Source of the DNA: a bacterium 1xD42-87
GTDB lineage: Bacteria; Bacillota; Clostridia; Lachnospirales; Lachnospiraceae
Length of the DNA: 63,828 nucleotides
Direction: 5' to 3'
Assembly (NCBI GenBank): GCA_003611805.1
Contig: RAYM01000019.1
Location: forward strand, 1-63,828
A model generated the notes under the pieces. The model did not search any database, was not told the origin of the DNA, and saw only the letters and a program-made list of their open reading frames with translations. The translations under genes were made by a program, and so were the position numbers. Positions 7,655 to 15,994 of this stretch are shown piece by piece (the first letter of the stretch is position 1; every line of letters starts with the position of its first letter).

Positions 7655-8518
7655 GAGGAGTTGTTACGAAGTGCCGGGCTTTATCAAAAAGACATGGAAA
7701 GCGGAAAAGAAGGCTTTAATATGGCGTGTATTCTCTTATTTGGAAAGCCGGAAACCATTCAGTCCTGTGTGCCGGGATACAAAACGGATGCAATTTACCG
7801 TGTAGAGAACTTAGATCGTTATGATGACCGTCTGATTGTGGAAAACAATTTGATGGAGAGCTATAACTTGTTAATTGACTTTATTAAGAAACACACTGAT
7901 GATAAGTTTTTTTTGATTGACGGTGTCAATGTAAGCCTGAGAACTGCGATAGCCAGAGAGATTGTGAGCAATCTGCTTGTGCATAGGGAATTTAAAAGTG
8001 CATTTCCGGCGAAGCTGATTATTGAAAAGGACAGGATATGGACGGAGAACTGGAGCAGGACACAGTGGAAGGGGAGAATCAGCCTTGAGAATTTCACTCC
8101 TTATCCGAAAAATCCAATAATAGCGAAATTTTTTGTAAATATTGGGTATGCGGATTCACTTGGTTCCGGTGTTCGAAATTTGTATAAATACACGAAAATT
8201 TATTCCGATGCAGAACCAAATTTTGAGGAAGGCGATGTCTTTAGGTTAATCGTGCCTATGCGACCTGCGGGAGCAACGCTGACAGGCGGAAGAAAAAACA
8301 ATGAGGTTACAAAAGTCACAGAAAAGGTTACAGATGTTACAGAAAAAAGGATTATTGAATTATTAAAAGATAATTCAAAATATAAAACTGCTGAACTTGC
8401 TGAAATGCTTGGTATAAGCAGAAAAACTGTATCCATTAAGCTTAAAAACCTAAAAGACAAGGGCATTGTAGAAAGAGTGGGGTCTGATAGAAAAGGATAT
8501 TGGAATATTTATCTGTAA
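7655..8518 (+). pseudogene. N-terminally truncated ATPase/winged-helix regulator (AlbA_2/RecG-like family)
   Basis: The readable part matches the C-terminal two thirds of the common AlbA_2-HATPase-wHTH proteins. It has the lead-in FNMACILLFGKPETIQS, a KTDAIYRVENLDRYDDR segment and the ATPase-like core (REIVSNLLVHREF, later YADSLGSGVRNLYKYT). A valine-threonine repeat linker follows, then a winged helix near the end (TAELAEMLGISRKTVSIKLKNL). The N-terminal AlbA_2 domain of about 150 residues is absent. The frame opens at a TTG at 7634 but homology seems to begin near 7655, just after the recombinase-side hairpin. It was probably cut by mobile-element insertion or deletion. Confidence 0.65.
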
Positions 8519-8651
8519 CTCTAGGGTTACAGATGTTGTAGAAATGGAAAGCATCACATTTTTGAGACTTGATATTAGTAAGAATTGTGGATTTTAGAAT
8601 ATTGAGGAAAAATTTACTAACACAATTGATAATACTTTTTTGAGGGAGACT

Positions 8652-9169
8652 ATGGAAAAGATTTTATATACGCAGAAAAAAATGGACAGTGTAAAAGTTC
8701 AGGTACAAAAGCTGATTGATATAGTCCGACAATTAGAACAGGAGTTTCCAGGCAGGCATTTTACCTAGACGGTCACTTGGTTGGAAGCATAGGCGAGGTT
8801 ATGGCAGCTTATTATTATGGGATTGAACTTTATGTTGCATCAGCCGCAGTGCATGATGGGGAAATAAATGGCAGGAAAGTACAGATTAAGATTTCACAAC
8901 AGGACAACATAGTAATCAACCATGAACCGGAATATTTGATAGTAATGTATCTGAATAAAAGCGGAAATGTGTATGAAGTATATAATGGTCCGGGAAAAGA
9001 GCCGTGGAACAATGCGGGAAAAAGAGACAGCCATAATAATCGTCATATAATGGTAAATAATTTAATGGAGCTTGATAAGAATGTTTCTGGTGAAATGAGG
9101 ATTAAGCCTATTCATATGATAGAAAAAATGCGTAGGGAATATAAAAATCGTATGGGTGATAGAAAATGA
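8652..9169 (+). pseudogene. DUF6998-type protein with a one-base frameshift
   Basis: The ATG at 8652 (GAGGGAG upstream) opens a 38-codon frame ending at TAG 8766. Adding one T to the four-T run at 8759-8762 would join it to the frame that runs to 9169. The joined protein would be about 172 residues: QLEQEFPGRHF, then YLDGHLVGSIGEVMAAYYYG, RKVQIKISQQDNIV and VYNGPGKEPWNNAGKR. That order is characteristic of DUF6998 proteins. The downstream part alone, from an ATG near 8802, would lose the N-terminus. It may be a true mutation, an assembly error in a homopolymer, or slippage. The next gene overlaps its stop by four bases. Confidence 0.65.
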
Positions 9170-9594
9170 AACACAGCAGAAGTATGCCACAGAAGCTTAC
9201 AATGGAAGAGATCAGGGAAAATATCGTAATTATCAAAATCAACAAGTCGTATCGTGAGGGTATGAGTGAAATTGAGCTGTATGACGTGACACGGGGCTGT
9301 TGGAAGAGAAAGATTGCCAGTGTAGAGAAGGCAGACTATGCTTTGGCCGTTGTTTATGGGATTGTGAAAGAAGTATATCAGATAGATAAATGGTTTCCAG
9401 CCGAAAATGAGGTGCGGGAAACCATTCCCTACAATGAAGCAGTTGATGCTGGCAGAATTATATTCAAGGGCAGGACTGCTAATGAGGAAATCAGAAAAAA
9501 ATATTTGGATCATTCAGTGGCAGGGTTTTTTAAAAGAGGGGAGATCGCTCCTGTTAAAGTAATATTGAAACCACAAGAGACAGGAATATTATGA
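9166..9594 (+). CDS. Hypothetical protein paired with the DUF6998 gene
   Basis: 142 residues, no recognised family. An N-terminal helical start (MEEIRENIVIIKINKSY) is followed by a beta-rich segment with DVTRGCWKRKI, ADYALAVVYGIVKEVYQIDKWFPA and a basic C-terminus. The 'gives a name to the environment, then K-x-V-Y-x-I-x-x-W' pattern resembles small domains that accompany restriction-type genes, but I cannot name it. The ATG overlaps the stop of the preceding gene (ATGA), so the two were made as one unit. Confidence 0.6.
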   Translation: MKHSRSMPQKLTMEEIRENIVIIKINKSYREGMSEIELYDVTRGCWKRKIASVEKADYALAVVYGIVKEVYQIDKWFPAENEVRETIPYNEAVDAGRIIFKGRTANEEIRKKYLDHSVAGFFKRGEIAPVKVILKPQETGIL

Positions 9595-9770
9595 AAATTC
9601 CCACGAGGAATGTTGAGAGGTTGAGACATAAGGGGTAACTGGACAGGATACAGGACTGCTGTAAGGAGACGGAGTCAGATATTTTGTTTCAGGCAGGAAC
9701 TGATGCACGAATAAAGATGTGGCAGACCTTGAAAAATTCAAGGCATAAAGCGATGAGAGGTACAACATGC

Positions 9771-11456
9771 ATGAAAAATGTTAATTTCCCACTTGACGGG
9801 CTGCCAGATATAGATGGATTAAATAATCTGCTTCAGAACATGATAGAATCAGGTGGAAACTTTATCAATTATATGATGAAAAGCCATGATGATAAAAAAA
9901 TGATGCCGGATTTTAATGGAATGATACCGGATACATATGGTTGTGAACGTCTTTTTGTTGATTTTTTTATAAATGATGAGATGGGAGAAGATTTCCTACT
10001 GATTGCAAGGGATTTTTACACCCATGAATTTGCAAATATTCCAGAATACCAAGATGTAGAGTATTTTGATATTTATTCTGGTGAAGATTGGCCGGAGCTG
10101 ATGTTTAATAGATTTACGCTTAGCCTGATGATGAACGCAGTAAATAGCGGAAGCGAATATACGAAAGCTTTGTTTTTGTATTTGCATAAAACATATTACA
10201 AAAAGGAATACCGGACGCTCAAAAAATTTAGCACGATGTCACTCAGTGAACTGCTGGCATTGGCAAAGCCGGAAGGAAGAAGATGTCTTTACTATGCAAA
10301 TCTGTCAAGGGTTCTATGTATGGCGCCAATATATGGCATTAAAATTGCTGAGGAATGTAATGTTGTATATGGAATCTTAAATGAATTCAGTGATAAATTT
10401 GGTTTAAGCGGTGGGTATTCGTTTGATGAGGCTGTGGGTGAAAGCTTTAAGGATTGCCGAAAGGAAATAGATGAACGTTTCAGTCAGAAGAAATTATATT
10501 CCCTTGATGCAAAGATGTCGAAATTCCTCGGAAATGTATTTCAATGGCTGGGATACAGCCCAGAATATGCAGATTGGTGTGATGAAAATGACAGAGGTGT
10601 GGAAGATCGCCTTGCCATAGCGTTGTCCATATTGAAGAAAACTTTTCCCAAAAGTAATAGAGAATATTCCGCAGAGGAGCTTACACTTTATGGTATGATC
10701 CTTCATTGTGCAAGTGCAATGACATGCAATTCGTCATGGCTGGCTGAAACGCTCAGGACATTGGCTTATGGAGAATCCGGAACATTTTATTATGATGAGT
10801 TTCCGCCGATGTTTCGTCCGGAGGATGTACAGGTCAAGACTGCCAGACCAGAGAATGTTAAGACAGAAAGGCAGGTAAAGGATTTCACGGAACATGCTGG
10901 AACAGAAGGATGCAGGCATGACGAGTCTGTGCTCATTGAGGAAGTCGATAAATTACGCCGTAGAGTTCGCAAGCTTGAATCAGATAACAGTAGTCTGCGT
11001 GCTAGCCTGACTGAGAAAAGAAGGCTTGAAGAGGAATCAAAAGATATCAGAGAACAGCTGAATGCGGTGAGCCATGAACTGGTAGCGCTTAGAAATTATG
11101 TGTATAATTTGACAGAAAGCGATAATCCCATAACAGATAAGACGATTGAAAGTATGAAGGAAACGATTGCTTGTTACCGGATTGTTATAGTGGGCGGACA
11201 TTCAAATTGGTTATCGAAGATGAAGAAAGAATTCCCGGACTGGATATTTGTCAATCCAAAGACCGGTGGATCGACAGATGTTTCGATTGTTGACAAGGCG
11301 GATTATGTCTATTTCTTTACTGATACAATCAGCCATTCAACATACCATCAATTCATGAATGTAATACGTGAGCGAAAAATAAACTTCGGTTATATTCATG
11401 GAGTAAATATAGAAAAGAACATCCGAGATATTTATGTGGACTTTGAAGAAGATTAG
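9771..11456 (+). CDS. DUF2325 protein with central coiled coil
   Basis: 561 residues. Residues about 1-370 are helical and not recognised. A coiled coil follows (residues near 385-460, LIEEVDKLRRRVRKLESDN). The final 90 residues are a DUF2325-like Rossmann-type domain (RIVIVGGHSNWLSKMKKEFP, then KADYVYFFTDTISHSTYHQF and GYIHGVNIE). DUF2325 proteins have no firm function; the shape suggests binding of a nucleotide or a partner. The ATG at 9771 has GAGAGG ten bases upstream; the frame stays open back to 9684 without a better start. It is followed by a strong terminator. The lower GC content resembles the rest of the accessory block. Confidence 0.65.
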   Translation: MKNVNFPLDGLPDIDGLNNLLQNMIESGGNFINYMMKSHDDKKMMPDFNGMIPDTYGCERLFVDFFINDEMGEDFLLIARDFYTHEFANIPEYQDVEYFDIYSGEDWPELMFNRFTLSLMMNAVNSGSEYTKALFLYLHKTYYKKEYRTLKKFSTMSLSELLALAKPEGRRCLYYANLSRVLCMAPIYGIKIAEECNVVYGILNEFSDKFGLSGGYSFDEAVGESFKDCRKEIDERFSQKKLYSLDAKMSKFLGNVFQWLGYSPEYADWCDENDRGVEDRLAIALSILKKTFPKSNREYSAEELTLYGMILHCASAMTCNSSWLAETLRTLAYGESGTFYYDEFPPMFRPEDVQVKTARPENVKTERQVKDFTEHAGTEGCRHDESVLIEEVDKLRRRVRKLESDNSSLRASLTEKRRLEEESKDIREQLNAVSHELVALRNYVYNLTESDNPITDKTIESMKETIACYRIVIVGGHSNWLSKMKKEFPDWIFVNPKTGGSTDVSIVDKADYVYFFTDTISHSTYHQFMNVIRERKINFGYIHGVNIEKNIRDIYVDFEED

Positions 11457-11776
11457 TCTGTATAAATGGAATAATGGTTGATCATCATACAAAAAGGTGT
11501 ATCGTGACGAGGTGAAAACTTCTGGCATGATACACCTTTTTGCAAAATTTATAAGAAAAGTTTACAAACACACTTGACAATATCTCTCTGATGATAAAGA
11601 ATGACATTTCATCAAAAGCGAGAAAAATCATTATGAATGGTTCTTTCGCAACGAACCGGAAAAACGGTTCATATTGACGAAAGCATACCGGAAGGGGTAA
11701 ACTGTTCTGAGTGTTCGGAGACAGCCATACGAAGTCTTGCGGATAAAAGCGGCAGCTTGTTGAAATGGAGAACATT
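11457..11776. other. Intergenic region with terminator and possible degraded gene tail
   Basis: After the terminator at 11491-11541, a frame without any ATG runs from 11605 to a TGA at 11778-11780. It reads like real protein (YEWFFRNEPEKTVHIDE, then GVNCSECSETAIRSL), so it may be the tail of a lost gene. GAACCG/CGGTTC (about 11654-11670) also forms a short hairpin. Nothing else is recognised. Confidence 0.35.
11491..11541 (+). terminator. Strong intrinsic terminator after the DUF2325 gene
   Basis: Arms 11491-11503 and 11529-11541 are perfectly complementary over 13 bp with a 25-base loop. The right arm ends in five Ts, and the left arm starts with five As, so it could work in both directions. 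Confidence 0.8.
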
Positions 11777-12712
11777 ATGAAAAAACCAACGATAAATTTA
11801 AAGGCACGTAATTCCATGCTCCTGCTCCTCACCGCCCTTGTCTGGGGCGTGGCATTTGTGGCGCAGAGACAGGGCGGCGCGTCGGCGGGTCCCTATACTT
11901 TTAACTGCATCCGCTCCTTTCTGGGCGGTCTGGTGCTTCTGCCAGTGATTCCTTTTCTGGACAGGTATACGGCGGGCAGGAAACCGCAGTCGGCGCAGGA
12001 CAGGCGCAGGCTGTTGCTTGGCGGCGCACTCTGCGGGCTGGTGCTGTTTGTGGCAAGCACGTTCCAGCAGATGGGCATGTATTATGGCACCACGGCGGGC
12101 AAGGCGGGATTTTTGACGGCGTGTTATATTCTTCTGGTGCCGGTGCTCGGTATCTTTTTCAGAAAAAAATGTGGCTGGAATGTCTGGGTCAGCATTCTCG
12201 TGGCGGTTGTGGGGCTCTATTTTCTCTGCCTGACAGACGGATTTTCCTTTCAGTTCAGCGATGTGCTGGTGCTTCTGTGCGCTGTCTGCTTTTCTGTGCA
12301 TATTATGGTGATTGACCATTTTTCGCCGCTGGTGGACGGGGTGCGCATGGCGTGCATCCAGTTTTTTGTATGCGGGGTATGGGGGATGATTCCGATGTTC
12401 GGCGTGGAGATGCAGCAGATGGGACCTGTGGCGTGGCTGCAGTCTCTTGGGAGCATGGACGTGTGGATTCCGATTCTGTATGCTGGCGTGATGTCCTGCG
12501 GTGTAGGCTACACGCTGCAGATTGTGGGGCAGAACGGGATTAATCCCGCGATCGCGTCACTGCTAATGAGCTTGGAGTCGGTTTTCTCTGTGCTGGCGGG
12601 AATGCTGCTTTTACATGAGACCATGACTGGACGGGAAATTTTAGGGTGCGTGCTTGTGTTTGCGGCGGTGATTTTCGCGCAGATGCATTTTGGGAAAAGG
12701 GATACGGCGTAG
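11777..12712 (+). CDS. EamA/DMT family transporter
   Basis: A 311-residue integral membrane protein with about ten hydrophobic segments in two homologous halves, typical of drug/metabolite transporters. Family stretches include LLTALVWGVAFVAQR near the N-terminus, STFQQMGMYYGTTAGKAGFLTA in the first half and NPAIASLLMSLESVFSVLAG in the second. It would export or import a small metabolite; the substrate is not predictable. The ATG at 11777 has TGGAG six bases upstream; an ATG at 11765 is possible but lacks a site. It is the first core-type gene after the accessory block, with higher GC. Confidence 0.9.
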   Translation: MKKPTINLKARNSMLLLLTALVWGVAFVAQRQGGASAGPYTFNCIRSFLGGLVLLPVIPFLDRYTAGRKPQSAQDRRRLLLGGALCGLVLFVASTFQQMGMYYGTTAGKAGFLTACYILLVPVLGIFFRKKCGWNVWVSILVAVVGLYFLCLTDGFSFQFSDVLVLLCAVCFSVHIMVIDHFSPLVDGVRMACIQFFVCGVWGMIPMFGVEMQQMGPVAWLQSLGSMDVWIPILYAGVMSCGVGYTLQIVGQNGINPAIASLLMSLESVFSVLAGMLLLHETMTGREILGCVLVFAAVIFAQMHFGKRDTA

Positions 12713-12720
12713 ATTGTACT

Positions 12721-12736
12721 TAATTGTATACAATTA
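12721..12736. promoter_or_regulatory. 16-bp perfect palindrome upstream of the amt promoter
   Basis: TAATTGTATACAATTA is fully self-complementary and ends 20 bases before the -35 box of the amt promoter. The position suits an activator or regulator operator. The regulator is not identifiable. Confidence 0.45.
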
Positions 12737-12756
12737 TACATATATACAAAAAGTGG

Positions 12757-12785
12757 TTGACACCATAAAATGACAGTGCTACAAT
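12757..12785 (+). promoter_or_regulatory. Consensus promoter for the amt gene
   Basis: TTGACA (12757-12762), a 17-base spacer, and TACAAT (12780-12785). Transcription should start near 12792, giving a leader of about 80 bases. Confidence 0.85.
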
Positions 12786-12800
12786 GCAAGACGTAAAGCA

Positions 12801-12830
12801 AAGGCGCTTTGAGGAAACTCAAGGCGCCTT
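12801..12830 (+). promoter_or_regulatory. Stem-loop at the 5' end of the amt transcript
   Basis: Arms 12801-12813 and 12818-12830 pair over 13 bp with one G-T wobble around a GAAA tetraloop, about 9 bases from the predicted transcript start. Only four Ts follow, so a 5' stabilising stem or a weak attenuator are both possible. Confidence 0.6.
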
Positions 12831-12873
12831 CTTTTCGCGTATACGCCAATGTTTTGACGAGGAGGAAAAAGTT

Positions 12874-14640
12874 ATGGAAGAATTAATGGAGGTAATGAAC
12901 GGACAGATTTTCGGCGTCTGGTTTCTAATCGGCGCTGCGCTGGTGTTCTGGATGCAGGCAGGATTTGCGATGGTTGAGACGGGATTTACCAGAGCGAAGA
13001 ATGCGGGAAACATCATTATGAAGAATCTGATGGATTTCTGCATCGGCACGGTGGTGTTTATTCTGATTGGTTTCGGTCTGCTGCTCGGCGAGGACATGGT
13101 CGGGCTGATCGGAAAGCCCGGGTTCGACATCTTTACGGCATATGAGAGCTTTGACTGGTCGAACTTCGTATTTAACCTGGTGTTCTGCGCGACCACGGCG
13201 ACGATTGTTTCCGGGGCAATGGCGGAGCGGACAAAGTTTTTAAGCTACTGTATTTATTCCGGCGTGATTTCGGCGCTGATTTATCCGATCGAGGCGCACT
13301 GGATATGGGGTGGCGGCTGGCTTTCCCAGATTGGTTTCCACGATTTTGCGGGTTCCTGCGCGATTCATATGGTGGGCGGTATTTCTGCGCTGATCGGTGC
13401 GAAGATTTTGGGACCCCGTATCGGTAAGTTCAATACGGATAAAAACGGAAAGATCACGAAGGTAAATGCCTTTCCGGGACACAGTATTCCGCTCGGCGCT
13501 CTGGGCGTGTTTATTCTCTGGCTCGGCTGGTACGGTTTTAACGGCGCGGCGGCGACAAGTGTGGAACAGCTCGGCTCCATCTTTGTGACGACGACAATTG
13601 CGCCCGCGGTGGCAACCGTGACATGTATGATTTTTACCTGGATTAAATATGGCAAGCCCGACGTTTCCATGTGCCTGAACGCATCTCTGGCAGGATTGGT
13701 GGCGATCACCGCGCCCTGTGATGTGACGGATGCCTTTGGCGCGATTGTGATCGGTGCGGTAGCGGGGCTGCTAGTAGTGTTTGCGGTTTGGTTTCTGGAT
13801 TATAAGCTGCGGGTTGACGATCCTGTGGGCGCGGTGGCAGTACATATGATGAACGGCATCTGGGGAACCCTTTCGGTAGGTCTTTTTGCGACAAATTCCG
13901 CGCCTGGTTACTCCATTGCGGATGCTTCGGGCACAGAGCTTGTAGGTCTGTTTTACGGCGGCGGCTTTAAGCTTCTTGGATTACAGTTAATCGGTTTTGC
14001 CTCGGTGGCGGTATGGACTGCGGTGACGATTACCATTGTATTTCAGGTAATCAAAGCGACGGTAGGGCTGCGGGCTTCTCAGGAAGAGGAGATTGTCGGT
14101 CTGGACGCGACAGAGCACGGTCTTGCTTCCGCATATTCCGGCTTCAGTATTATGGATGTGTCCGGCGCGATGGTTATGGATGTGAACGAAAACACAAGTC
14201 TCGGCGTGGAAGATTACGACGCGGCTTCTGCCGTACAGAAGGATGCGGCAGTGAAGGTGGCGCAGGTGCCGGTGGCTTCCGCTACAGGTATGTATAAGGT
14301 GGCAATTATTGCGAAACTGTCCAGATACGATAAGCTGCGCAAGGCAATGAATGATTTGGGCGTGACAGGCATGACGGTAACGCAGGTGATGGGATGCGGC
14401 ATCCAGAAGGGTGCGGGTGAGAAGTACCGCGGCGTAGAGATGGATGCAACGCTTCTGCCGAAGGTGAAGGTCGAGGTGGTAGTCAGCAAGATTCCCGTGG
14501 ATACAGTGGTCGAGGCGGCGAAGAAAGCGCTCTTTACCGGGCACATCGGAGACGGTAAGATTTTTGTCTACAACGTGGATAAGGTTGTTAAAGTCCGCAC
14601 AGGCGAAGAAGATTTTGACGCGCTGCAGGACGTGGAGTGA
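12874..14640 (+). CDS. amt: Ammonium transporter fused to a PII signal domain
   Basis: 588 residues. Residues about 8-435 are an Amt channel with roughly eleven membrane segments, including the AHWIWGGGW segment and the histidine motifs HMVGGISALIGAKILG and HMMNGIWG expected at the twin-histidine pore. After a linker, residues about 475-588 are a PII domain (KVAIIAKLSRYDKLRKAM, then KYRGVEMDATLLPKVKVEVVV and GDGKIFVYNVDKVVKVRTGE). In GlnB numbering Tyr46 is kept (Y518) but uridylylated Tyr51 is Met (M523). The fused PII probably gates the channel by nucleotide and 2-oxoglutarate binding rather than by uridylylation. The ATG at 12874 follows GAGGAGG. Confidence 0.93.
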   Translation: MEELMEVMNGQIFGVWFLIGAALVFWMQAGFAMVETGFTRAKNAGNIIMKNLMDFCIGTVVFILIGFGLLLGEDMVGLIGKPGFDIFTAYESFDWSNFVFNLVFCATTATIVSGAMAERTKFLSYCIYSGVISALIYPIEAHWIWGGGWLSQIGFHDFAGSCAIHMVGGISALIGAKILGPRIGKFNTDKNGKITKVNAFPGHSIPLGALGVFILWLGWYGFNGAAATSVEQLGSIFVTTTIAPAVATVTCMIFTWIKYGKPDVSMCLNASLAGLVAITAPCDVTDAFGAIVIGAVAGLLVVFAVWFLDYKLRVDDPVGAVAVHMMNGIWGTLSVGLFATNSAPGYSIADASGTELVGLFYGGGFKLLGLQLIGFASVAVWTAVTITIVFQVIKATVGLRASQEEEIVGLDATEHGLASAYSGFSIMDVSGAMVMDVNENTSLGVEDYDAASAVQKDAAVKVAQVPVASATGMYKVAIIAKLSRYDKLRKAMNDLGVTGMTVTQVMGCGIQKGAGEKYRGVEMDATLLPKVKVEVVVSKIPVDTVVEAAKKALFTGHIGDGKIFVYNVDKVVKVRTGEEDFDALQDVE

Positions 14641-14681
14641 GCCTATATCTATATCCCTTACTATACATTACTTATTTTGAA

Positions 14682-14715
14682 GGATGTCCCCGGCGCTCCA
14701 CCGCCGGGGATGTCC
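14682..14715 (+). terminator. Hairpin after the amt gene
   Basis: Arms 14682-14695 and 14702-14715 pair over 14 bp with two G-T wobbles around a six-base loop; the core is GC-only. No long T-run follows, so termination may be partial. Confidence 0.55.
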
Positions 14716-14725
14716 TGTTGGCGGG

Positions 14726-14754
14726 TTTACACTAAACTTATCTTTTGTTATACT
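14726..14754 (+). promoter_or_regulatory. Promoter for the AraC-type regulator
   Basis: TTTACA (14726-14731), 17-base spacer, TATACT (14749-14754), about 50 bases before the ATG. Confidence 0.7.
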
Positions 14755-14804
14755 TAATATTATTTGTGGCACTGAGAAAAAGCCGGGCAGGGAAAGGCGG
14801 ACGT

Positions 14805-15728
14805 ATGGCGGCAAAAAAGAAAGAAATTGAATTTCGATATTATGAGATTCCGCAGAACGAGCCGTGCATCGCTCTCCTTGGAGAAGCGTGGGTCCGCCCG
14901 TATGGCATGGACTCCCTGCATTTTCATAATTATATGGAAATCGGATTCTGTTACGACGGGATCGGCGAACTGGTGCTGGACGAGCAGACGATTCCGTATA
15001 AGCAGGGTATGTTTACGGTGATCCCCAAAAATTTTCCGCATAACACAGCAAGCGACAACTTTTCCCTGAGCAGCTGGGAGTATCTGTTTATTGATGTGGA
15101 GGCGTTTTTGCGGGAGGTTTATGGGGAGGATTCTCTTTATCCGGACGATCTGAGCGCGATTATCAATAACCATGCATGGGCGGTGGACGCTTCGCAGTAC
15201 CCGGAGACAGCGGAGCTGATCAAAAATATTATGGATGAAATGCGCTATAAAAAGGAGTTTTACACGGAGAGCGTAAAGGGGCTGCAGCTGTCGCTTCTTA
15301 TGAATATTGCCCGTATGAATTCGGGAAAACAGATTAAAGTCAGGAAGCAGAGCCGCGGCGTTTCCCAGATTTCCTTCGCATTGCATTATATCGGTGCGCA
15401 TTATGCGGAGGAGCTGACGATCGGGGAACTGGCGCAGGAGAGCCATATGTCGGAAACGCATTTCCGCAGGGTGTTCCAAAAGATTATGAATATGACGCCC
15501 TCCGATTACCTGAATCTGGTGCGGGTGCAGATGGCGTGTGAATATATGAAGAAACACACGGACAGCATGGAACTGGTGGCGGAGCGGTGCGGTTTTCAGT
15601 CGGTGTCCACTTTTAACAGGAATTTTAAGAAGGTGCTCAATATTACGCCTTATCAGTGGAAGATTCACCCGGAAAATTATGAGGCGAAGCTGCTTGATTA
15701 TAAGATTTCTGCGTATAAGGGATGGTAA
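14805..15728 (+). CDS. AraC-family transcriptional regulator with cupin sensor
   Basis: 307 residues. The N-terminal half is a cupin-like arabinose-binding fold (HFHNYMEIGFCYDGIGELVLDE, then GMFTVIPKNFPHNT). The C-terminal 100 residues hold two helix-turn-helix units (ELTIGELAQESHMSETHFRRVF, then MELVAERCGFQSVSTFNRNFKKV) and the AraC closing pattern ITPYQWK. It most likely senses a sugar and activates the transport genes that follow. The ATG at 14805 has GGAAAGG upstream; an in-frame start at 14745 would lie over the promoter. Confidence 0.9.
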   Translation: MAAKKKEIEFRYYEIPQNEPCIALLGEAWVRPYGMDSLHFHNYMEIGFCYDGIGELVLDEQTIPYKQGMFTVIPKNFPHNTASDNFSLSSWEYLFIDVEAFLREVYGEDSLYPDDLSAIINNHAWAVDASQYPETAELIKNIMDEMRYKKEFYTESVKGLQLSLLMNIARMNSGKQIKVRKQSRGVSQISFALHYIGAHYAEELTIGELAQESHMSETHFRRVFQKIMNMTPSDYLNLVRVQMACEYMKKHTDSMELVAERCGFQSVSTFNRNFKKVLNITPYQWKIHPENYEAKLLDYKISAYKGW

Positions 15729-15994
15729 ATTTTAGATTGATAAAAAAATTGTGTTTTTCAGTATGTAAGATAAATTCAATAACGTAAACGTTTAAGCTGG
15801 ATGCAGATGGTCGAATTTGCATCTTTTTTGCTTTTTAACGATCACACACGGGCGGCTCGCAGAGTTATAATGCATATACATTCAGTCAAAAAGTGCGCGA
15901 TGAATATACAAATTGACGAAAGCATTTTGACGACTGGGGAAAAAGAAAAAGTTAGTGCACAATGTGCACAAAAAGAAGAATGGGAGGAAAGAAA
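15729..15994. promoter_or_regulatory. Control region of the sugar transport genes
   Basis: 266 bases between the regulator and the binding-protein gene. It contains a 10-bp palindrome TAAACGTTTA (15785-15794) and a TATAAT at 15866-15871 without a matching -35 box, as expected for an activator-dependent promoter. No gene is seen. The assignment is inference. Confidence 0.4.

Noticed and set aside
12801..12835. ANTAR-type antitermination leader of amt
   Set aside because: That leader needs two stems with six-base loops; only one stem with a GAAA tetraloop is present.
12784..12873. Longer N-terminus for the Amt protein
   Set aside because: The in-frame ATG at 12784 overlaps the -10 box and lies before the predicted transcription start; the ATG at 12874 has a strong ribosome site.
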